The notes under the pieces were generated by a model. It worked only from the letters and a program-made list of their open reading frames with translations. It made no database searches and was not told the origin of the DNA. From Anaerobutyricum faecale (GTDB lineage Bacteria; Bacillota; Clostridia; Lachnospirales; Lachnospiraceae), in the NCBI GenBank assembly GCA_019119645.1, contig DWWR01000041.1:1-40068 (forward strand): a stretch of DNA of 40,068 nt. The letters run 5' to 3'. The position numbers were made by a program, and so were the translations under genes. Of the stretch, positions 34,573 to 40,068 are shown in pieces. Each line of letters opens with the position of its first letter. Position 1 is the first letter of the stretch.

Positions 34573-35232
34573 ATGGCGTATTTTCCCATATTCATAGAGA
34601 TTGAGAAGAAAAAATGTCTTGTGATCGGCGGCGGAAAGGTCGCCCTGCGAAAGATCGAGACCCTCCTTCGCTATGGAGCGCAGGTGCAGGTCATAAGCCG
34701 GGAAGTCTGCGGGGAGATACGCGCGCTGCTTACGCCGGAGAATATATATGAGGGAGAGCTGACCGCCGTCCCGGCGGAGTATTTTTCCGGCGCCGTCCTG
34801 GTCATCGCTGCCACTGGCAGCCGGGAAGTCAATCATCAGGCCGCTGTCTGTTGCCATGAGAACGGTATTCCGGTCAATGTGGCGGATGCACCGGAGGAAT
34901 GCAGCTTCTTCTTTCCGGCGGTGGTGAAAAAAGGCGATATCAGCATCGGCATCAATACCGGAGGGAAAAGCCCGTCGGTATCCAGTCAGGTGCGCCGGGA
35001 TATTGAAGAGGCCGTGCCGGATTATTATGGAGACATTGCCGAACAGCTGGGGCATCTGCGGGAATATGTGAAATCCCACGTGGAGCGGGAAGCCGACCGG
35101 AGAGCAATCCTGAAACAGGCGGCCGCGGCCGCATTCCGGCAGGAAAGAACCCTGTCACGAAGCGAAATCAATACGATGATAAGGCAGGTTTTAAATCATG
35201 GTACAGTTAGTGGAGGACCAGTTGGACATTGA
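34573..35232 (+). CDS. Precorrin-2 dehydrogenase (SirC/CysG-N/Met8-like)
   Basis: A 219-residue NAD-dependent enzyme oxidising precorrin-2 to sirohydrochlorin. It starts YFPIFIEIEKKKCLVIGGGK, the family N-terminus with the Rossmann GGGKVA loop; VIAATGSREVNHQ and VNVADAPEECSFFFPAVV follow, and INTGGKSPSVSSQVRRD is the sirohaem-synthase central domain motif. No C-terminal methylase is fused. It supplies sirohydrochlorin for CbiK. Whether it also chelates iron for sirohaem cannot be told. Its last 35 bases overlap the next gene in a different frame, and the extreme C-terminus (NHGTVSGGPVGH) looks non-conserved. Confidence 0.92.
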   Translation: MAYFPIFIEIEKKKCLVIGGGKVALRKIETLLRYGAQVQVISREVCGEIRALLTPENIYEGELTAVPAEYFSGAVLVIAATGSREVNHQAAVCCHENGIPVNVADAPEECSFFFPAVVKKGDISIGINTGGKSPSVSSQVRRDIEEAVPDYYGDIAEQLGHLREYVKSHVEREADRRAILKQAAAAAFRQERTLSRSEINTMIRQVLNHGTVSGGPVGH

Positions 35233-35617
35233 CACCTACATGGAGCTTCGGGCAGCGGTGAACTTCCGCAAGCTCTCCAGAGACCAGGCAAAACGGGGGC
35301 TGGATAACAGTCTTTACACCCTGGTGGCCTATAAGGACGGAAAGGCCGTGGGCATGGGACGGATCGTGGGCGACGGCGCCATCATCTGTTATGTGCAGGA
35401 TCTGATCATCCGTCCGGAAGTGCAGGGCGAGGGCATCGGCGGACTGATTCTGGAGAGCCTCAAATCCTTTGTGATCAACACTGGTTTTGAGGGAACCACG
35501 ATGATGTTCGATCTCATGTGCGCCAAGGGAAGAGAACCGTTTTATAAAAAGCACGGTTTCATCGCAAGACCCACAAAAGATCTTGGGCCGGGGATGATAC
35601 AGTATCTGGAACTTTAG
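35198..35617 (+). CDS. GNAT-family N-acetyltransferase
   Basis: A 139-residue acetyltransferase of the GNAT fold. The acetyl-CoA loop is in RPEVQGEGIGGLIL (about 68-81), preceded by the beta strands AVGMGRIVGDGAIICYVQDL, and the C-terminal FYKKHGF is the usual beta-6/alpha-4 stretch. It overlaps the 3' end of the SirC-like gene by 35 bases and has only a weak ribosome site, so it depends on translation from upstream. The substrate is unknown. No clear link to cobalamin is visible apart from position. Confidence 0.9.
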   Translation: MVQLVEDQLDIDTYMELRAAVNFRKLSRDQAKRGLDNSLYTLVAYKDGKAVGMGRIVGDGAIICYVQDLIIRPEVQGEGIGGLILESLKSFVINTGFEGTTMMFDLMCAKGREPFYKKHGFIARPTKDLGPGMIQYLEL

Positions 35618-35663
35618 CAGAGGATGTCTGTTCCCTGAACACAGAAACTTTCACGCGGCGGCA

Positions 35664-35692
35664 TTGGATTTTCGGCGCGGCGGGTGTATAAT
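35664..35692 (+). promoter_or_regulatory. Promoter of hemB
   Basis: TTGGAT (35664-35669) and TATAAT (35687-35692) are separated by 17 bases. The -10 is consensus. It gives hemB its own transcript even though it lies at the end of the operon. Confidence 0.65.
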
Positions 35693-35720
35693 ATGTCATT
35701 AAGAATAGAAGTTTTGTAAG

Positions 35721-35761
35721 GACAGCCGGACGGAAACAGCAGCTTTCCACAGGAGGCTGTC
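35721..35761 (+). other. Leader hairpin directly before the hemB ribosome site
   Basis: GACAGCC (35721-35727) pairs with GGCTGTC (35755-35761). Inside, GGAAA and TTTCC form a second stem. The outer stem ends four bases before AAGGAGG. It could affect ribosome access. Confidence 0.45.
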
Positions 35762-35779
35762 AAAAAGGAGGAGTTGGCG

Positions 35780-36748
35780 ATGATTCGCAGAAGACGTTTA
35801 CGTGCAACAGAAAATATGCGGGCGCTGGTCAGAGAGACTTCCGTCAGTATCTCAGATCTGATCTATCCGTTATTTGTCATCGAGGGAGAAAATATCAAGA
35901 ATCCTATCGATTCCATGCCGGGGATCTATCAGTATTCCATTGACCGGCTGGATGAGGAACTGGACAAGATCCGGGAAGCGGGCATCAAGGGCGTGCTGCT
36001 CTTCGGTATCCCGGCCCATAAAGATGAGTGTGGTTCTGAAGCTTATAATGAGCATGGTATCATTCAGGAGGCAGTCCGCTACATAAAGAAAGTATTTCCG
36101 GAATTGGTGGTCATCACCGATATCTGTCTGTGCGAGTACACTTCCCACGGACACTGCGGCGTCATCAAAGATGGTATTATTTTAAATGATGAGACTCTGC
36201 CGCTGTTGGCAAAGACCGCTGTCACCTGCGCCCAGGCAGGCGCTGACATGGTGGCTCCGTCTAATATGATGGATGGCCATGTGGCTGCCATCCGGGAAGC
36301 GCTGGATGAGGCAGGGCTCCAGAATACTCCGATCATGGCCTACAGCGCCAAGATGGCATCCGGCTACTACGGCCCGTTCCGGGATGCGGCTCACTCCGCA
36401 CCGGGATTTGGTGACAGAAAGACCTATCAGATGGATTATCACAATCCGAGAGAGGCCATGCGTGATATCCAGGACGATATTGATGAGGGAGCGGATATCA
36501 TCATTATAAAACCAGCTCTGGCTTATCTGGACATTTTAAAGACTGCTTCCATGGAAACGAACATGCCTCTGGCTGCCTACAATGTCAGCGGAGAGTACTC
36601 CATCGTAAAGGCTGCCGCCCAGCAGGGATGGATTGATGAGAAGAAGCTGGTCATGGAAAATATGATCGCCATCAAACGTGCCGGCGCACAGATGATCATC
36701 ACTTATCATGCCCTTGATGTGGCGCGCTGGCTGAAGGAAGAACAGTAA
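35780..36748 (+). CDS. hemB: Delta-aminolevulinic acid dehydratase (porphobilinogen synthase)
   Basis: A 322-residue HemB condensing two ALA to porphobilinogen (EC 4.2.1.24). ATG 35780 is preferred over TTG 35774 since AGGAGG at 35766-35771 lies eight bases upstream. The active-site zinc cysteines are in DICLCEYTSHGHCG, and the two substrate-binding lysines are K191 (YSAKMASGYYGPFR) and K244 (IIKPALAYLDI), matching K195 and K247 of E. coli. SxSVISDLIYP-like N-terminal sequence is present (TSVSISDLIYPLFV). It completes the ALA-to-precorrin-2 set with HemA, HemL and the HemC/CobA/HemD fusion. Confidence 0.97.
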   Translation: MIRRRRLRATENMRALVRETSVSISDLIYPLFVIEGENIKNPIDSMPGIYQYSIDRLDEELDKIREAGIKGVLLFGIPAHKDECGSEAYNEHGIIQEAVRYIKKVFPELVVITDICLCEYTSHGHCGVIKDGIILNDETLPLLAKTAVTCAQAGADMVAPSNMMDGHVAAIREALDEAGLQNTPIMAYSAKMASGYYGPFRDAAHSAPGFGDRKTYQMDYHNPREAMRDIQDDIDEGADIIIIKPALAYLDILKTASMETNMPLAAYNVSGEYSIVKAAAQQGWIDEKKLVMENMIAIKRAGAQMIITYHALDVARWLKEEQ

Positions 36749-36811
36749 AAAAGATTTCGGCAAATATGGGGAACGGCAGATGTAAGTGTTGTTCCCTGCA
36801 AATATCGATAG

Positions 36812-36897
36812 AAAAACATCGGCACCGGACACAGAATTTTCTGCAATCAGACATATTCTCTGTGATTGTGGAAAACCTGTGCCGGTGTTTTTGTTTT
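36812..36897 (+). terminator. Intrinsic terminator after hemB
   Basis: AAAAACATCGGCAC (36812-36825) pairs with GTGCCGGTGTTTTT (36879-36892), with one G-T change, and a T-rich tail (TTTTTGTTTT) follows. The 53-base interior contains further small pairings. The run of A before and T after could make it work in both directions. It ends the cobalamin block. Confidence 0.85.
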
Positions 36898-36935
36898 GCG
36901 CCGCTTTCGGGGAGAATTTCTGTGCAAAATGCTTA

Positions 36936-36966
36936 TTGATTAATTTTATCATTTAGACTATACTAA
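36936..36966 (+). promoter_or_regulatory. feoAB promoter with overlapping DtxR-like palindrome
   Basis: TTGATT (36936-36941) and TATACT (36959-36964) are 17 bases apart. TTAG-ACTATA-CTAA (36953-36966) is an inverted repeat across the -10, reminiscent of the TTAGG...CCTAA half-sites bound by DtxR/IdeR-type iron repressors. Binding there would block transcription when iron is plentiful. The rest of the 337-base hemB-feoA gap holds the terminator and an AT-rich leader. Confidence 0.6.
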
Positions 36967-37085
36967 CATTGATTAAAATATTCTAACTTATAAATGATGC
37001 GGTCACGAGAAGATATACCGGCCAGGCCGTGTGATCTTCATAAAAATGTGACTGCGGCGTACAGATATAAAAAAGGATGATAAGC

Positions 37086-37337
37086 ATGGAAGAAAAAAAG
37101 ACAATGAAGCATAGAACGCTTGCGGATCTTCCCATCGGAAAGGAGGCTGTCATTAAGACAGTGGGCGGAGAGGGTAATCTCCGGTGCCGTTTCCTGGACA
37201 TGGGTCTGATTCCCAGAACGAGGGTGAAAGTCATGAAGGTAGCTCCCATGGGAGATCCTATTCAGATTCATCTTCGTGGATATGATATGACCATTCGTAA
37301 AGAAGATGCGGCAATGATTGAGCTGGAAGACGAATAA
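37086..37337 (+). CDS. feoA: Ferrous iron transport protein A
   Basis: An 83-residue SH3-like cytoplasmic protein that supports FeoB. ATG 37086 is chosen because AAAGGA lies eight bases upstream, whereas ATG 37077 overlaps that site. TLADLPIGKEAVIK, LRCRFLDMGLIPRTRV and the final IHLRGYDMTIRKEDAAMIEL are standard FeoA segments. feoB starts 31 bases after its stop. The pair is probably repressed by iron through the palindrome upstream. Confidence 0.93.
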   Translation: MEEKKTMKHRTLADLPIGKEAVIKTVGGEGNLRCRFLDMGLIPRTRVKVMKVAPMGDPIQIHLRGYDMTIRKEDAAMIELEDE

Positions 37338-37368
37338 AACAGCGAAGGACAGAGAGGATGTAGACAAG

Positions 37369-39381
37369 ATGATATTTGCATTAATCGGCAATCAGAATTG
37401 CGGAAAGACAACACTGTTTAATCAGCTTACCGGTTCCAACCAGCATGTGGGGAACTTTCCGGGCGTGACTGTTGACCAGAAAATGGGAGAGATTCACACA
37501 AAGTCCGGACAGGAAGGTTCTGTAGTGGACCTGCCGGGAATTTATTCCCTGCGGCCTTACACCAATGAGGAGATCGTGACAAGAGATTTCCTCCTCAATG
37601 AGAAACCGGATGGAATCATTAATATTGTGGACGCCACCAACATAGAGAGAAATCTTTATCTCACTTTACAGCTGATTGATTTACATATTCCTATGGTGCT
37701 GGCATTAAATATGATGGACGAGGTCAGAAACAACGGCGGTTCCATCAATATCAAAAAAATGTCGGAGCAGCTGGGTATCCCGGTCATTCCCATCAGCGCC
37801 ATAAAAAATGAAGGTGTGGAAGAGCTGGTACACACGGCTTTTCGTGTGGCCCAGAATAAAGAGTACCCGAAGGTATATGATTTTTGTGAACCGGGCCCTA
37901 TTCACCGGTGTATCCACGGCCTGTGCCATCAGGTGGAAGACCATGCCAAAAAACTGGGTATGAACGCCAGATTCGCAGCCGTAAAATTGATTGAAGGCGA
38001 CGAGGGAGTCATCTGGCGGTTGAAATTGTCCCAAAATGAGATGGACATGATCGAGCACAGTATCATCGAGATGGAAAAAGACAGCGGTCTGGACCGGAAT
38101 GCCGCCCTGGCGGAAATGCGCTATACATTTATTGAGAAGCTTTGCAAAGATACGGTAGTCAAATGTCAGATCAGCAAAGAATATCTCCGCAGTCAGCGTA
38201 TTGACAGCGTGCTGACCAACCGGTATCTGGCTCTGCCGGTGTTTGCTGCCATCATGATCTTTATTTTCTGGATGACTTTCGGCAGTGTCGGAGCGTTTTT
38301 AAGTGATTATCTGAGCGCCGGTATCGACAAGCTGGCCGGATGGGTGGACTACGGACTGACCGTTTACGGCATCAATCCGGTGGTAAAAAGTCTCGTCGTA
38401 GATGGCGTGTTCTCCGGCGTGGGCAGCGTGTTAAGCTTCCTGCCGATCATCCTTGTGCTGTTTTTCTTCCTGTCTATCCTGGAAGATTCCGGCTACATGG
38501 CAAGGATCGCTTTCGTCATGGACACGCTCCTTCGTAAAATCGGCCTCTCCGGCCGGAGCTTCGTGCCGATGCTCATCGGCTTCGGATGTTCCGTCCCGGC
38601 AGTCATGTCGAGCCGTACCCTGTATTCAGAACGGGACCGGAACATGACCATCATGCTGGTGCCTTACATCAGCTGTTCGGCAAAGATCCCGATCTATACG
38701 GTATTTACCGCGGCTTTCTTTCCGAATCACGGAGTTCTTGTGATGGCCCTGCTGTACTTTGGCGGCATGGCGGTGGGCGTTCTCATGGCTCTGATTTTTA
38801 AGAAATTATTATTCCGCGGCAAACCGATGCCGTTCGTCATGGAGCTGCCAAATTACCGTTTTCCGTCTGCAAAGAGTGTCCTGCTCCTCATGTGGGAAAA
38901 GGCCAGAGACTTTATCGAGAGAGCGTTCACCATCATCTTTGTGGCAACCATCATCATCTGGTTCCTGCAGACCTTTGACGCACAGCTCAATGTGGCCGCA
39001 GACAGCGCTCACAGCCTTCTGGCCATGATCGGACAGTGGCTGGCACCGGTATTTGCACCGCTGGGCTTCTCCGACTGGAGGATTTCCACTGCGCTGATTA
39101 CCGGTATCAGCGCCAAAGAGACGGTGGTTTCCACTCTGAGTGTTCTCCTGGGCACCAGCGCCTCAGGAGTGGCCGGCGCCATCGGACAGCTCTTTACTCC
39201 ACTGTCAGCCGCCAGCTTCCTGGTATTCACTCTGCTTTACACCCCGTGCGTGGCAGCCATCGCAGCCATCCACCGGGAGATGAATTCCACTCTTCGTACT
39301 GTGGGTGTGGTAGTCCTCCAGTGCGTAGTGGCCTGGATCATGGCGCTGATCGTGTACCACGTCGGCGGACTGTTCTTCTAA
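37369..39381 (+). CDS. feoB: Ferrous iron transporter B
   Basis: A 670-residue GTPase-coupled Fe2+ permease. ATG 37369 opens directly into the G domain (MIFALIGNQNCGKTTLFNQL): G1 GNQNCGKT at 7-14, G2 GVTVDQ, G3 DLPG and G4 NMMD are all visible. A helical regulatory domain (about 165-265) follows, then a membrane region with two Gate motifs (LIGFGCSVPAVMSSRTL near 404 and the C-terminal TPCVAAIAAI). About eight to nine membrane helices can be seen. Length is slightly below the 750+ of the E. coli protein because the C-terminal part is compact, as common in Clostridia. GAGAGG precedes the start at about 11 bases. Confidence 0.96.
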   Translation: MIFALIGNQNCGKTTLFNQLTGSNQHVGNFPGVTVDQKMGEIHTKSGQEGSVVDLPGIYSLRPYTNEEIVTRDFLLNEKPDGIINIVDATNIERNLYLTLQLIDLHIPMVLALNMMDEVRNNGGSINIKKMSEQLGIPVIPISAIKNEGVEELVHTAFRVAQNKEYPKVYDFCEPGPIHRCIHGLCHQVEDHAKKLGMNARFAAVKLIEGDEGVIWRLKLSQNEMDMIEHSIIEMEKDSGLDRNAALAEMRYTFIEKLCKDTVVKCQISKEYLRSQRIDSVLTNRYLALPVFAAIMIFIFWMTFGSVGAFLSDYLSAGIDKLAGWVDYGLTVYGINPVVKSLVVDGVFSGVGSVLSFLPIILVLFFFLSILEDSGYMARIAFVMDTLLRKIGLSGRSFVPMLIGFGCSVPAVMSSRTLYSERDRNMTIMLVPYISCSAKIPIYTVFTAAFFPNHGVLVMALLYFGGMAVGVLMALIFKKLLFRGKPMPFVMELPNYRFPSAKSVLLLMWEKARDFIERAFTIIFVATIIIWFLQTFDAQLNVAADSAHSLLAMIGQWLAPVFAPLGFSDWRISTALITGISAKETVVSTLSVLLGTSASGVAGAIGQLFTPLSAASFLVFTLLYTPCVAAIAAIHREMNSTLRTVGVVVLQCVVAWIMALIVYHVGGLFF

Positions 39382-39404
39382 CGGAAATAACCGGTTAGAG
39401 AGGA

Positions 39405-39454
39405 AAGCGGCAGGAAAGAAAACGGACAAGGACAGCGATCTGCCCTTGCCGCTT
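39405..39454 (+). other. Nested hairpin after feoB
   Basis: CAAGGACAG-CGAT-CTGCCCTTG (39427-39448, one G-T) sits inside AAGCGG...CCGCTT (39405-39410 with 39449-39454). No T-run follows immediately, so readthrough into the small gene is expected. It may stabilise the feoB 3' end. Confidence 0.45.
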
Positions 39455-39505
39455 CACTGAAAATCTGTCAGACAGTTTTACAAAACAATGGTTGGGAGGA
39501 GAAAA

Positions 39506-39718
39506 ATGTCACTGGGCGATATCATCATCCTTGCCGCCCTGTTTCTCTGGCTGCTCCTGTCCCTCCGCTATATGCGAAAACGCCGGAAAAACGGAAAATG
39601 TATCGGCTGCGGCGGAGACTGCAGCGCCTGTCACGGCGGCTGCCATCCGGCATCTGGCATGCAGAAGCAGACAGGCGGAAGAAGTAAAACAACAGCAGAA
39701 ACAGAGAACAGAACGTAA
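39506..39718 (+). CDS. FeoB-associated Cys-rich membrane protein
   Basis: A 70-residue protein: a single membrane helix (about 5-23), a strongly basic RYMRKRRKNGK stretch, and a cysteine cluster C32-x2-C35-x3-C39-x2-C42-x3-C46, then a polar tail. This fits the short FeoB-associated Cys-rich membrane protein family in Firmicutes. ATG 39506 has GGGAGG six bases upstream; ATG 39488 lies before that site and is less likely. The cysteines could bind iron or another metal near the FeoB pore, but the role in this family has not been settled. It lies 124 bases after feoB, ahead of a terminator. Confidence 0.85.
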   Translation: MSLGDIIILAALFLWLLLSLRYMRKRRKNGKCIGCGGDCSACHGGCHPASGMQKQTGGRSKTTAETENRT

Positions 39719-39751
39719 GGAAACACAAAAAATAGAATAATCTGATCATAG

Positions 39752-39798
39752 AATCTCCGGCAGCAGGCCTTGCAGGCAGGCTGTCCGGGGATTTTTTG
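39752..39798 (+). terminator. Intrinsic terminator of the feo operon
   Basis: AATCTCCGGCAGC (39752-39764) pairs imperfectly with GCTGTCCGGGGATT (39780-39793), and TTTTTT follows. It lies about 30 bases after the Cys-rich gene. Confidence 0.85.
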
Positions 39799-39799
39799 C

Positions 39800-39863
39800 T
39801 TTATCAGGAAAAACATACCTTCTGTCGGAAAATGACAAAAAAGGAAGAAATATGTGATACAAT
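39800..39863 (+). promoter_or_regulatory. Promoter module (extended -10), near-copy of 10430-10494
   Basis: TGA-TACAAT at 39855-39863 is an extended -10, with ATGACA 20 bases upstream. The 64 bases match the segment before hisA from TTTATCAGG onward. It should drive the partial gene at 39950. Bases 39864-39949 show nothing else apart from the gene's ribosome site. Confidence 0.5.
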
Positions 39864-39949
39864 GCGGAATAAGAGACAATGATCTCTGAAGAAGCAGCAA
39901 AATATTGCAAAATGCTGTTCCAAACCAGGAATAGCTGAGGAGGCGAAAA

Positions 39950-40068
39950 ATGGACGAAACAAGACATTCCGACATTTACGCCAGAGAAACCGACAGCCGC
40001 ATCCGGCATCGGGAATTTTTACTGCAGGGAGTGGAAGACCTCACCCTGCTCGACGACACATTTATGAG
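39950..40068 (+). CDS. Start of a probable PD-(D/E)XK nuclease-family (Rpn/transposase-like) protein, cut by window edge
   Basis: ATG 39950 has AGGAGG six bases upstream, and the frame stays open to the window end (39 full codons). The visible sequence is charged, with LTLLDDTFM at residues ~31-39. A similar LxDDxF segment begins many Lachnospiraceae proteins annotated as PD-(D/E)XK nuclease-family transposases (Rpn-like). The catalytic part lies outside the window, so the family call is tentative. Its promoter module resembles that of hisA. Confidence 0.45.
   Translation, partial: MDETRHSDIYARETDSRIRHREFLLQGVEDLTLLDDTFM

Overview
The window looks like chromosome from an anaerobic, gut-type Firmicute of class Clostridia, most likely Lachnospiraceae (inferred). 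The support is a sortase-built pilus locus, FeoAB with a Cys-rich FeoB partner, a C5-type tetrapyrrole route joined to the early-cobalt (CbiK/CbiD/CbiG) cobalamin pathway, strong AGGAGG ribosome sites and Gram-positive LPXTG anchors. Most of it has moderate GC; the pilin ectodomain genes and a small island near 11.5-12.2 kb are clearly AT-richer.

Left part (1-10.3 kb): the 3' end of an insertion sequence (YREK-type DDE transposase) runs into a very large Cna-B/vWA surface adhesin (643-4662). The adhesin keeps its LPETG anchor but appears to have lost its signal peptide to the insertion. Next come a major pilin (LPGTG), a 544-base non-coding stretch with hairpins, a candidate promoter and a structured leader, two class C sortases in tandem, and a second pilin with an atypical AKTGD sorting signal. 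Together they form a pilus assembly locus that probably lacks a working tip subunit.

Middle (10.4-14.3 kb): a solitary long-form hisA, an AT-rich island with a DUF4160 remnant and an intact DUF2442 gene, and a leftward LysR regulator-cbiG pair.

Main block (14.7-36.7 kb): one rightward run of about 20 genes, hemL-cbiF-hemA-cbiH-hemC/cobA/hemD-cobS-cobT-cbiC-cbiD-cbiE/T-cbiK-cbiL-cbiJ-cbiA-cbiB-cobD-cbiP/btuR-sirC-GNAT-hemB. With cbiG it encodes nearly the whole route from glutamyl-tRNA to adenosylcobalamin: ALA synthesis (HemA, HemL), uroporphyrinogen III (HemB, HemC, HemD), precorrin-2 and sirohydrochlorin (CobA, SirC), cobalt insertion (CbiK), ring methylation and contraction (CbiL, H, F, G, D, J, E/T, C), amidation (CbiA, CbiP), adenosylation (BtuR domain), aminopropanol arm (CobD, CbiB) and lower-loop assembly (CobT, CobS). 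A CobU/CobY nucleotidyltransferase, cobalt transporter and recognisable B12 riboswitch were not found. Three fusions stand out: HemC-CobA-HemD, CbiE-CbiT and CbiP-BtuR.

Right part (36.8-40.1 kb): feoA-feoB-(Cys-rich small protein) ferrous iron uptake behind a strong promoter carrying a DtxR-like palindrome, then a terminator, a promoter module almost copied from the one before hisA, and the start of a probable PD-(D/E)XK nuclease-family (Rpn/transposase-like) gene cut by the window edge.
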